Of a DNA stretch of 45,773 nt, positions 15,276 to 24,945 are shown piece by piece. A program made the translations under genes and the position numbers. The notes under the pieces are model-generated. The model saw only the letters and a list, made by a program, of their open reading frames with translations. It searched no databases and was not told where the DNA came from. Numbering within the stretch: the first letter of the stretch is position 1; every line of letters starts with the position of its first letter. The DNA is from Candidatus Gastranaerophilales bacterium (lineage in GTDB: Bacteria > Cyanobacteriota > Vampirovibrionia > Gastranaerophilales > Gastranaerophilaceae), in the NCBI GenBank assembly GCA_944324235.1, contig CALUVN010000011.1, forward strand, positions 1 through 45,773, in the 5' to 3' direction.

Positions 15276-16673
15276 ATGGATATTTTGGAAGTCAAAAAAT
15301 TATGGAGTGATGTGAAAGTCGAGCTGCGTGATACTATTCCGGCTCATGCTTTTTATTCCTGGGTTGACGCGCTGGAAGCCGTCGGGTTTGAAGATAATGT
15401 TTTTTCGCTCCTTACTGTTCATATGATGGCTCCGCAAATTGTCCGTAACTCTTATTATTCTCAAATGTGCAATGCGTTTGAAAAAGTTATCGGTAAAAAA
15501 ATTGATTTTACCATCGATTACGATGCTGCACTTGCTGAAAAGTATAAAAAAGAAAAGAAAAAAGAAAGTATGCGGCCGAGGAGTTTGCAGCAGGATGATG
15601 CTCCTGAATCTTCTAAAACTATGGATAATCTTGCGCAAATGCAGTCTTTCAGTAACCTGAATTTGAAATATAAATTTGAAAATTTCGTCGTCGGCGAAAA
15701 TAACAGATTTGCTCATGCTGTTGCTTATACGGTTGCACAAAATCCTGCTAAGAAATACAATCCTTTATTTATTTACGGCGCGTCCGGACTTGGTAAAACC
15801 CACCTTATGCAGGCAATAGGACACTATATTATTTTTAATAAACCTAAATTAAAGGTCAGATATATTAAAACTGAAGAGTATGTTAATGAGCTTATTAAAA
15901 ATCTGCAGCACGGCGGTGAACGCAATGCCAGAATGGATAAGTTCAGACAAAAATACAGAAATATCGATGTTCTGCTGATTGACGATATTCAGTTTTTGGA
16001 AAGTAAGACATATACAATGGAAGAAATTTTCCATACATTTGACAGCCTTTATAACAACAATAAGCAAATTGTAATTACCTCTGACAGGCTGCCAAAAGAT
16101 ATTCCGACCCTCCCGGACAGGTTGAGAACCCGTTTTGAAATGGGGTTGATTGTTGATATTACTCCGCCTGATTTTGAAACACGTGTGGCTATTCTTAAAA
16201 ATCTGGCAGAACAACGAGCTTTGAATATTGGTTTCGATGCGCTTGAATATATCGCAAATAATTACGTATCTAATGTTAGAGAATTGGAAGGCGCATTTAT
16301 AAAGGTTTGCGCTTATGCTGACATTGAAAAAGTTCAGCCGACTCTGGATTTTGTGAAAAAAGTTCTCAACTGTGAACATAATAAAAAAGAGTTGACAATT
16401 GAGTCTGTTGCAAAAGCTGTTGGTGATTATTACGGCGTTTCTGTTGCCGATTTTTTAAGCTCTTCACGCAGTCAGAAAGTCTCAAGTGCAAGACATGTTG
16501 CCGTTTATCTTGCTCGCGAACTTACCGAAAAAAGTTTTGAAGCTATCGCGGAATTTTTCAAGAAAAAACATACTACTATGCTTTATTCTTATGAAAAAAT
16601 TCGTGATGAATTGAAAATTAACAAAGATATGGAAAGAGCTGTTGAAGATATTAGAAACAGTTTGAAAGGGTAA
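15276..16673 (+). CDS. dnaA: Chromosomal replication initiator DnaA
   Basis: DnaA binds DnaA boxes at oriC, melts the origin and loads the helicase. The 465-residue protein shows all four domains: domain I (about 1-85), a short lysine-rich linker (about 90-125), the AAA+ domain with Walker A GASGLGKT (168-175) and Walker B VLLIDDIQF (Asp236/237), and the C-terminal DNA-binding domain. The DnaA signature region reads SSARHVAVYLARELTEKSF, then KKKHTTMLYSYEKI, where GGRDHTTV is more usual. It sits between an rRNA methylase and ruvA, not beside dnaN. The seven-base gap upstream leaves no room for an origin. Confidence 0.97.
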   Translation: MDILEVKKLWSDVKVELRDTIPAHAFYSWVDALEAVGFEDNVFSLLTVHMMAPQIVRNSYYSQMCNAFEKVIGKKIDFTIDYDAALAEKYKKEKKKESMRPRSLQQDDAPESSKTMDNLAQMQSFSNLNLKYKFENFVVGENNRFAHAVAYTVAQNPAKKYNPLFIYGASGLGKTHLMQAIGHYIIFNKPKLKVRYIKTEEYVNELIKNLQHGGERNARMDKFRQKYRNIDVLLIDDIQFLESKTYTMEEIFHTFDSLYNNNKQIVITSDRLPKDIPTLPDRLRTRFEMGLIVDITPPDFETRVAILKNLAEQRALNIGFDALEYIANNYVSNVRELEGAFIKVCAYADIEKVQPTLDFVKKVLNCEHNKKELTIESVAKAVGDYYGVSVADFLSSSRSQKVSSARHVAVYLARELTEKSFEAIAEFFKKKHTTMLYSYEKIRDELKINKDMERAVEDIRNSLKG

Positions 16674-16676
16674 TTT

Positions 16677-17294
16677 ATGTACGATTATATAAGAGGAATT
16701 TTTGCAGGTAAAATTTCTAATGCTCGCGGTTGTTTTCTGACGGTTGAAGCTGGCGGCATCGGATATCTCGTGGAAATTACCGCAAGAGATTACGCCTCTG
16801 TAAATGATATTAACGCAGAAGGTAAAATTTATACGGTTCTTTTACACCGCGAAGACAAAATGTCGCTGTGCGGTTTTTTGCATAAAGAAGACAGGGATAT
16901 TTTTAATATAATGACCTCTGTTTCCGGTGTGGGAAGCAAGATGGCGCTTACACTTCTTGATGAATTTCAATCCTCTGAACTTATTGGCTGCGTTATTGAC
17001 GGCAATTATAAAGAGCTTACCCGTGCTAAAGGTGTCGGTCCGAAACTTGCTCAGAAAATTATTCTTGAATTAAAAGATAAAATTATGAAATATCAAACGA
17101 CTGAGCCTATCAGAGTTCAAACTCCTGTTAAACAACAGCCGCAGGCCATTGATGATGCGCAAACGGTCCTTGTATCTTTCGGCTACGAGCGCGAAGAGAT
17201 TAAATCTGCTCTTTCTAAAGCTGTTCAGTTAGTTAAAGAAAATGCTCCGGCTGAAGATATTCTTAAAGAAGCTTTGAAAATTCTTTCAGCTTAA
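16677..17294 (+). CDS. ruvA: Holliday junction helicase subunit RuvA
   Basis: RuvA binds four-way junctions as a tetramer and guides the RuvB motors during branch migration. The 205-residue length is typical. The N-terminal OB-fold begins MYDYIRGIFAGK. The helix-hairpin-helix pair is at ISVSGVGSKMALTLL-like (written VSGVGSKMALTLL) and AKGVGPKLAQKIILELKDK. A flexible Gln/Pro linker leads to the C-terminal RuvB-binding domain (DAQTVLVSFGYEREEIKSAL). It follows dnaA after three bases. Its last four bases overlap the convergent pilD gene. Confidence 0.96.
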   Translation: MYDYIRGIFAGKISNARGCFLTVEAGGIGYLVEITARDYASVNDINAEGKIYTVLLHREDKMSLCGFLHKEDRDIFNIMTSVSGVGSKMALTLLDEFQSSELIGCVIDGNYKELTRAKGVGPKLAQKIILELKDKIMKYQTTEPIRVQTPVKQQPQAIDDAQTVLVSFGYEREEIKSALSKAVQLVKENAPAEDILKEALKILSA

Positions 17295-18298
17295 ATAGGT
17301 GAGTAGTGGCATAAGAAATATACAAGAAATGTAGCTATTACCATTGCAGGCCCGAACGGCAGAAACGTCTGTTCTTCCGGATTTTTTAGCCCTGTAATAA
17401 TTTGTTTGCATGCATATAGCCCTGTGATAGCAAGTATTATCGCAGCAGCGAGATATATTAATGTATTTGAAATTAGTCCTGTATACTGCATTATCCAATA
17501 TGTAACAGCCAATATTAAAAATAGTGAAAGTGATACTAAAGTTTTCATTTCTCTTTTTACATAAAGCTTTTTAAAAAATGCCGGTAAAGTCAGTAAAACT
17601 TGAACCCCGACACTTACAGCCAATATCATCAGGATTGCCCGCCAGCCGAATAAGGCACCGATTCCCGCTGCAATAAAAGTATCACCTTCTCCAAACGCAC
17701 GGTTTCCTGCAATCGGGTAACCGAGTCTTGCCGCAAGCTCCATAATAGCAGCTCCTGCCAGAATACCAAGCAGTGAGTTTATTACCGGTAATGTCTGCAG
17801 CCAGCAGTTACCGAGATATATTGAACCGAAAAGTTGATATGAACCATACATGTCCATAATGGTTATTATTATTGAGTATAAAATTCCTATGATGATTAAA
17901 GAGTGAGTGTGTACATCATATACAACTTTTTCTTTGATGTCTGTTCCAGCAATTACAATAAGCAGGCTGAAAAAGGTTAAAGCAAAAAATAAATCGAGCG
18001 ATACGCCTAATTTCAGATAGGTTAATACAAAAATTAAGCATGTTATAAATTCCACAATTGGATATTGTATGCTGATTTTTTCTTTGCAAAATCCGCATTT
18101 ACCGCCAAGACAAATATATGAAAGTATAGGAATGTTATGCCACCATTTGAGTTTGTTACCGCATTTAGGGCATTTTGACGGCGGAAACACGATAGACTCT
18201 CCGCTTAGAGTCCTCAAAATTACAACATTAAGAAAACTTCCGATACATAGCCCTGTGAGAGCGACAAAAACCAATAAAATAATATTTGTAGCATCCAT
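17291..18298 (-). CDS. pilD: Type IV prepilin peptidase / N-methyltransferase
   Basis: PilD cleaves and N-methylates type IV prepilins and related pseudopilins in the inner membrane. The N-terminal cytoplasmic part keeps both CxxC pairs, Cys43/Cys46 (CPKCGNKL) and Cys68/Cys71 (KCGFCKEK), tied to the methylase activity. The aspartyl protease residues are Asp120 (AGTDIKEK) and Asp206 (GEGDTF). At 335 residues it is longer than many homologues (250-290), with extra C-terminal membrane segments. AAGGAGA precedes the ATG at a longer-than-usual distance. The upstream sigma factor ends 16 bases away on the same strand, suggesting one operon. It converges on ruvA with a 4-base overlap. Confidence 0.94.
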   Translation of the reverse strand: MDATNIILLVFVALTGLCIGSFLNVVILRTLSGESIVFPPSKCPKCGNKLKWWHNIPILSYICLGGKCGFCKEKISIQYPIVEFITCLIFVLTYLKLGVSLDLFFALTFFSLLIVIAGTDIKEKVVYDVHTHSLIIIGILYSIIITIMDMYGSYQLFGSIYLGNCWLQTLPVINSLLGILAGAAIMELAARLGYPIAGNRAFGEGDTFIAAGIGALFGWRAILMILAVSVGVQVLLTLPAFFKKLYVKREMKTLVSLSLFLILAVTYWIMQYTGLISNTLIYLAAAIILAITGLYACKQIITGLKNPEEQTFLPFGPAMVIATFLVYFLCHYSPI

Positions 18299-18314
18299 TT
18301 TTTAATTATCTCCT

Positions 18315-19151
18315 TTAAGTTTTTGACTTATTAGTTGTTGTTTTATCCGGCGATTGTATTATATCGTACAACATACTAATTGCTTGTTTAATTTTTCTTG
18401 ATACCTGCATTTGGGATAAGTTTAATTTTTCAGCAATATCTTTCTGACTCATATCCTCATAATAGTGCATTTTGATTATATTTTTCAATTCATCCGGCAG
18501 TTTTTCAACGGCGTTGGCAAGTGTTATTTTCTCTTCGTAAAAATTTAAGTCTTCCTGATAGTCGCCTGAAGGCAGTTTATCTAACAGGGATGCTGAATCT
18601 TCTTCAATATTATCAACTTTAAATATAAACTGATCAAGTGATATCGGGCTTCTGTTAAATTCAGTCTGGAGAGCCTCGTTAATTTTATCTAAATCAATAT
18701 TTGCTTCAGCAGCAATTTGTTCATTTGTGGGGTCCTCATATCCCAGATTTTTAAGTCTTTTGATAGATGCACTGATTTTCGCAAGGATTGTTTGCATTTC
18801 ACGTGATGTCTTTATAATAGAGCCTTTATCCCGCAGATAATGAAGAATTTCCCCTCTTATAAAATAAGTTGCGTAGGTGCTGAATTTAACTTTCTTTTCA
18901 GGTTTATACGTTCTTATTGATTTTATTAATCCGATTACGCCGACCTGTATTAAATCTTCTTTTGTCAAATCAGTTCTTCTGTTAACAGAACCTGCAATTT
19001 TTTTTACAAGAGCCATCGACAGTTCAACTATTCTTAAATGCGCTATTCTTTTTTTCTTTTCATCCTGAGTGGTCTTGTATGTTAAAACAAGATTATCAAG
19101 AAGTGAAAAATCTTCGTATTTTGCCTTCACTTGCGCCCTCACAGCTATCAT
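18315..19151 (-). CDS. Alternative sigma-70 family factor, SigF/group 3-like
   Basis: This 278-residue factor has region 2 (DLIQVGVIGLIKSIRTYKP, then FSTYATYFIRGEILHYLRD), a region 3 segment (about 115-165) and a C-terminal region 4 helix-turn-helix (KDIAEKLNLSQMQVSRKIKQ). It lacks region 1.1, as in group 3 factors such as cyanobacterial SigF and Bacillus SigB/F. Cyanobacterial SigF is known to control type IV pili, and here the next gene is the prepilin peptidase. The start is uncertain: a TATAAT at 19163-19158 (minus strand) lies too close to the ATG at 19151. The message may be leaderless, or translation may start at the GTG at 19130, which has GAGGG just upstream. Confidence 0.85.
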   Translation of the reverse strand: MIAVRAQVKAKYEDFSLLDNLVLTYKTTQDEKKKRIAHLRIVELSMALVKKIAGSVNRRTDLTKEDLIQVGVIGLIKSIRTYKPEKKVKFSTYATYFIRGEILHYLRDKGSIIKTSREMQTILAKISASIKRLKNLGYEDPTNEQIAAEANIDLDKINEALQTEFNRSPISLDQFIFKVDNIEEDSASLLDKLPSGDYQEDLNFYEEKITLANAVEKLPDELKNIIKMHYYEDMSQKDIAEKLNLSQMQVSRKIKQAISMLYDIIQSPDKTTTNKSKT

Positions 19152-19277
19152 TTAATTATTATATCATAATTTAATTTTTCTTCTAAAATTTTAAATTTAG
19201 TTAATATTTGATATTTATTATCTTTTTATGTTAATATTTTTATATACAAACATCATTGTGTTAATGGAGATTTTGAA

Positions 19278-19559
19278 ATGATTACTATAAAAGATGTTGA
19301 ACATGTTGCAAAACTTGCCAGACTTGAATTAACGGAAGAAGAAAAAGAGCTTTATACAAAACAGCTCGGTGATGTGTTGAAATATGTTGATCAAATGAAT
19401 GAAGTTGATACTTCTTCTATTAAACCTATGACTCAGGTTATTGATTTTGTTAATGTTATGAGAGAAGATAAAGTATCTTACGATCTTACAAAAGAACAGT
19501 TAATGGCTAATGCTCCGGAAGAAGAAAACGGATTTTTCAAAGTTCCTAAGATAAACTAA
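19278..19559 (+). CDS. gatC: Asp/Glu-tRNA amidotransferase subunit C
   Basis: GatC bridges GatA and GatB in the enzyme that converts Glu-tRNA(Gln) or Asp-tRNA(Asn) to the amidated forms. The 93-residue length and sequence are typical: VEHVAKLARLELTEEE at the N-terminus, then QLGDVLKYVDQMNEVDTS, SIKPMT and a final GFFKVPKI. GGAG lies ten bases before the ATG. gatA and gatB are not in this window. pyrG follows after 64 bases, probably in the same transcript. Confidence 0.95.
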   Translation: MITIKDVEHVAKLARLELTEEEKELYTKQLGDVLKYVDQMNEVDTSSIKPMTQVIDFVNVMREDKVSYDLTKEQLMANAPEEENGFFKVPKIN

Positions 19560-19620
19560 ATTGTTGGACGCCGGCTTTTGTCCGGAGATTTCTTATTGGA
19601 TATGTATTAGATTGGGGTAA

Positions 19621-21228
<1,608 letters not shown>

Positions 21229-21234
21229 TAATTT

Positions 21235-22746
21235 ATGCATAATCAAATGACTTTATTATTTTCAGCTATTATTATGTATTTTGCAGCAGGTGCTGTGCAG
21301 TTTTTTTTCAAAAATAGTAAAGTCAAATATTACTTTATGCTCGCGGTATCTTTTGCTGCAGGAATGTTGACGGCAATACCGGCTTTCAGTGCAGTGAGGA
21401 GTCTAAGCAGCAGTTATATCAATTATACCTTGTTCGGTGCAAATATTACTTTTGTGCTGGATAATATTAATGCATCTATCATTTTATTTATTGTTTTATC
21501 GATATTTCTTTCAATGCTGGCGTTTCGAAACACCCTTTTAGGCGGGGCTGCAAAATCATGGTTTTTATACGGACTTTTTGTAGCTTCTTCTTTAGCGCTT
21601 TTGACATCAGTGAACGGTATTTTATTTACGATATATCTGGATTTAATGCTTATAGCTTTACTTGCTTTATTTAATGTTTCAAAGAAATTCCTTGCGCTTT
21701 CTCAGCTATGTTTACTACCGTTTATATCTGCTTTTGCTTTTATCTACGGGCATGCTAAAACTATCGAGTTCGGTAAATTGTTAGGAGTTCTCAATAAGTG
21801 GGATTTTGTATTAATTGCGTCAGGTGTTTTTGTTGCCGGATATGTTATTGCAAAAGCACACAGATTATATTCTAAACTTGATTATGTGAGTATTTTGTAT
21901 TTTGGAACGGGCTTGCCTGTATTATTTTATATATTGATAAGATGTTTGTTTTTGTGGCAGATTCCTGAGGAATTTATATCATATTTAATTCTTGTCTTTG
22001 GATTTATGATTGCTTTTTGGGGTGTATTCAGCTCTTCTGCGGCGGATAAATCTTTTGAAATTATCTGCGCTGTTGCTTATAAAAATATCGGGGTATGTCT
22101 GGTTGCATTTGCTCTGGCAATGTTCGGTATAATCTTAAAGGTTTTGCCGGCATCAGCAAACGCTTTATTTGCTGTGTATTTTTTGATTTTTAATCAGATT
22201 GTAGGAATACCTGCTTTATTGATTTCTAAAGCCTTTTCTTCTGAAGGTGAAGAGGTATCAGGCGGGCATAAATTTTTATCGTGCAATCTTATTTGCTCAG
22301 AAATTTTAAGTTTAGTGTTAATTGCTATTCCGCCATTGACTGCGTTTGTCGGCGGAGTTTTAATTTGTAATTCGATAATATCTGGTTTTGAGGTGAAAAA
22401 TTATATTTTTATTATCCTGTTACTGATTGTAATTTTGTTGTTATTTATTTTGGAAATATTCACTGCTCGCAGGATTGTTTCTTTGTCCAAAACAGTTTGT
22501 AATCATGGATTGTCTCTTATTGAAGTTTTACCTTTGTGGATTTTTACGGGTATAATTCTTTTTGCCGGAGTATTTCCGCATATTGCGATAGAATTTTTTA
22601 TTACTCCTGTTTTTGTATTCTCCGGTGGAAATCTTTACGTTCCGCAGGTTATGCTTTCTAATATTTCTATTATTAATATTTCGTTTGTAACAATGTTTGT
22701 TGCATTTTATCTGTTAAGATTTTTGTTGCTGAGGGGAAATAAATGA
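21235..22746 (+). CDS. Divergent NuoL/MrpD/HyfB-type antiporter-like membrane subunit
   Basis: This 503-residue protein is almost entirely hydrophobic, with roughly 13-14 membrane helices. It resembles the proton-antiporter-like subunits of complex I, Mrp antiporters and group 4 hydrogenases, but is highly divergent. In a by-eye alignment to HyfB-type sequence recalled from memory, the helix-5 glutamate position is Asp (TIYLDLMLIAL). The AH of the PRAHPAAPSHVSA region remains, followed by DYVSILYFG, but the key helix-7 lysine aligns with a proline (GTGLPVLFY). Ion translocation may therefore be changed or lost. It overlaps the next gene, a NuoH/HyfC-like protein, in an ATGA junction. No catalytic hydrogenase or Nuo subunit is nearby. 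Family call moderate, function unknown. Confidence 0.6.
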   Translation: MHNQMTLLFSAIIMYFAAGAVQFFFKNSKVKYYFMLAVSFAAGMLTAIPAFSAVRSLSSSYINYTLFGANITFVLDNINASIILFIVLSIFLSMLAFRNTLLGGAAKSWFLYGLFVASSLALLTSVNGILFTIYLDLMLIALLALFNVSKKFLALSQLCLLPFISAFAFIYGHAKTIEFGKLLGVLNKWDFVLIASGVFVAGYVIAKAHRLYSKLDYVSILYFGTGLPVLFYILIRCLFLWQIPEEFISYLILVFGFMIAFWGVFSSSAADKSFEIICAVAYKNIGVCLVAFALAMFGIILKVLPASANALFAVYFLIFNQIVGIPALLISKAFSSEGEEVSGGHKFLSCNLICSEILSLVLIAIPPLTAFVGGVLICNSIISGFEVKNYIFIILLLIVILLLFILEIFTARRIVSLSKTVCNHGLSLIEVLPLWIFTGIILFAGVFPHIAIEFFITPVFVFSGGNLYVPQVMLSNISIINISFVTMFVAFYLLRFLLLRGNK

Positions 22747-23483
22747 TGTTGGAAGTTCTTATCCTTATTTTATTTGCACCATTATTCGGAGGATTATCAA
22801 TAGCTGTAATGCAGTATTGCCAGTGTCGAAAATTTTTTAACCCTATTCAGCCATATTTAGATATTTGGCATTGCCTAACCTCTAAAGGCGAAGTTTCCAA
22901 ATGGAATCCGAATGGGGCAATTTCGCTTGCCGCGGCTATTCTCGCAATATTTATTTTGTTCAATGTTAACTTTAATCTGGACTTCATTGTCTTTATTAGC
23001 TTTATTTTAATCAGTATATTATTTTCTCAAAAGTATTCCGACCTTAATTTAAAAACAGAAATTTGTAATATACTTTCATTCATTTGGGTAATGTCTACCC
23101 TTTATATTTATTCTCAGAATTCTGTTTTTGAAACATTACTTACGTTATATTCGGAAAATATATTTCCGGCATTGCTTTTGTTTTTAATTTTTATTTTTCT
23201 CGGAGTAAATATGCTGACTTTTGATAAACTAGATTTCAAAAAAGATGTTGATTCAGCTTTTTTATATTATTCACAGCTGCTTTGTTTTAATTCCTTACTT
23301 TCTTTATCTGTGTTAATTGTGGGTAATGATAGTGTATGGAAGTTTGCAGGAATTTTTCTTGCAGTCGCATGTGCTGCTGGTATAGTGAAATTTCTCGGGC
23401 ATAAATTTCCGAATTTGTCATGCGTGGTAATATTTTTATTATCGTTATTTTTTGGAATTTTAGCGCTCAGTTCTGCTATTTGA
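22743..23483 (+). CDS. Divergent NuoH/HyfC/HycD-like membrane subunit
   Basis: This 246-residue membrane protein has about 7-8 predicted helices. Its N-terminus follows the pattern of the complex I NuoH and hydrogenase-4 HyfC/HycD family: a first helix ending in APLFGGLSIAV, then NPIQPYLDIWHCLTSKGE, which matches the family's loop (LLQPYYDLxKLLRK) after the usual R-G-R-R-G-P stretch. Here that stretch is replaced by CRKFFNP. The C-terminal LGHKFPNLSC then helix also fits. It is shorter than usual (about 300-330) and the conserved charged loop with a DTG-type motif is not recognisable. It is translationally coupled (ATGA) to the antiporter-like gene. The two may form a reduced membrane module without a redox arm, or work with subunits encoded elsewhere. 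Confidence 0.55.
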   Translation: MMLEVLILILFAPLFGGLSIAVMQYCQCRKFFNPIQPYLDIWHCLTSKGEVSKWNPNGAISLAAAILAIFILFNVNFNLDFIVFISFILISILFSQKYSDLNLKTEICNILSFIWVMSTLYIYSQNSVFETLLTLYSENIFPALLLFLIFIFLGVNMLTFDKLDFKKDVDSAFLYYSQLLCFNSLLSLSVLIVGNDSVWKFAGIFLAVACAAGIVKFLGHKFPNLSCVVIFLLSLFFGILALSSAI

Positions 23484-23494
23484 CAAGAAAACTC

Positions 23495-23523
23495 TTGACT
23501 ATCTGCTATGTTGAGAGTATTTT
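23495..23523 (+). promoter_or_regulatory. Promoter of the transporter-radical SAM unit
   Basis: TTGACT (23495-23500), a 17-base spacer and TATTTT (23518-23523) lie in the 73-base gap after the NuoH-like gene. This marks a new transcription start for the next two genes. Confidence 0.6.
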
Positions 23524-23556
23524 AGAACATACGGAGATGTTATCGGGGAGAAGATT

Positions 23557-24945
23557 ATGGAAGATAATAATTTGTTGAAAAAGTTCACAACGGCCCAGTT
23601 CTTAAATTTTTGTTTAGGATTTTTCGGGTTGCAATTCGCATGGCAGATGCGTATAATTTTGTCCGGTCCTGTGACTGAAGGACTGGGTGCTTCTCCATTT
23701 CTTTACGGATTAATTTGGCTCGCAGGGCCGTTTACCGGTATGGTTGTACAACCTCTCGTCGGAACATTAAGTGATAAAACAGTTTCACCTTTCGGAAGAA
23801 GAAGACCTTATCTTTTAACGGGAGCATTGCTTTCTGCCGTTGCTTTGTGGATTTTTCCGAATTCAGAAAATGTAGCGATGTATTTTCATAGATTATTAGG
23901 TATTGCATTACCTGAGTGGACAGCTTTATTTATTGCTGCGATAATGATTTGGGTTATTGATGCTTGTGTTAATATCGCACAGGGCCCTTACAGAGCGTTG
24001 ATTCCGGATGTTGTACCACCTGAACAGCATTCAATAGCAAATTCTTATATCAGCCTTGCAATAGGTTTAGGCTCTGTTATTGCTGCAGGAACTGCTCCGT
24101 TTTTGAAATGGATGTTTAATTATCAGATGTCTATTTCTTCACAATTTTTGATGGCTGCTTTAGCTTTTTCTCTTGCTATGATTTGGACTTGTTTGACTAT
24201 AAAAGAACACCAAACTAAAAAAGAACTTTTGAAAGATGCTGCTGTTGCTGATAAAGTTGAGGATACTTTCTGGGATAGTTTAAAAAACTTTTTTGCTATG
24301 TCGCCTGAAGTTCCAAAAATCTGCATTATGCAATTTTTTACATGGATTGGTACTATGTGTTTGTTAATATTTTTTACCCAGTACTCGGTTCATACTATTT
24401 TTCAGGTGCCTGATTTGACGACAGCTTCTGAGGGTGTGGAAATGCTTTATGAAACAGCTGTAACAAACGGAACGAATTTTTCTTCAATATGTTTTGCAAT
24501 ATTTAATCTGGTATGTTTTTTGGTTGCTATTCCAATCGGCTTTTTATCTGTTAAGTATTCAAATAAAAAAGTGCATATCATTTCTTTAATCACTATGATT
24601 ATTGCATATTTAGGTATGTTTTTGACTCATAATTATAAGTTAGTTGCGATATTAATGGGATTGGCTGGTATTGGTTGGGCTAGTATTTCAGCTTTACCTT
24701 TTGCTATGCTTTCTCAATTTATTAAAAAGGGCACTGAGGGCTCTGTTATGGGAATTTTTAATATTTTTATTGCAGGTCCGCAAGTGTTTGTTTGTACATT
24801 AGTGGCTGGACTTATTTCAAGATGTGTAATACATCTCGAAAGCGGTGCTATAAATTACCATTGGGAGTATGCATTTTTAATAGGTGCTATCTGCCTTGCA
24901 GCTGCTGCGATTGTTACAAATTCTATTAAAGAAAAGGAATTGTAA
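23557..24945 (+). CDS. MFS sugar transporter, SUT/SLC45 (sucrose/GPH-type) family
   Basis: This 462-residue inner-membrane permease has 12 predicted helices. The loop after helix 2-3 reads GTLSDKTVSPFGRRRPYLL, the diagnostic segment of the sucrose/maltose H+ symporters (plant SUT, animal SLC45), and the preceding IWLAGPFTGMVVQPL also fits. ACVNIAQGPYRALIPD corresponds to the family's helix-4/5 region. A glucoside or disaccharide is the most likely substrate, but no glycosidase or sugar kinase neighbours it. Instead the next gene encodes a radical SAM protein starting right after its stop. It has its own promoter. Confidence 0.8.
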   Translation: MEDNNLLKKFTTAQFLNFCLGFFGLQFAWQMRIILSGPVTEGLGASPFLYGLIWLAGPFTGMVVQPLVGTLSDKTVSPFGRRRPYLLTGALLSAVALWIFPNSENVAMYFHRLLGIALPEWTALFIAAIMIWVIDACVNIAQGPYRALIPDVVPPEQHSIANSYISLAIGLGSVIAAGTAPFLKWMFNYQMSISSQFLMAALAFSLAMIWTCLTIKEHQTKKELLKDAAVADKVEDTFWDSLKNFFAMSPEVPKICIMQFFTWIGTMCLLIFFTQYSVHTIFQVPDLTTASEGVEMLYETAVTNGTNFSSICFAIFNLVCFLVAIPIGFLSVKYSNKKVHIISLITMIIAYLGMFLTHNYKLVAILMGLAGIGWASISALPFAMLSQFIKKGTEGSVMGIFNIFIAGPQVFVCTLVAGLISRCVIHLESGAINYHWEYAFLIGAICLAAAAIVTNSIKEKEL

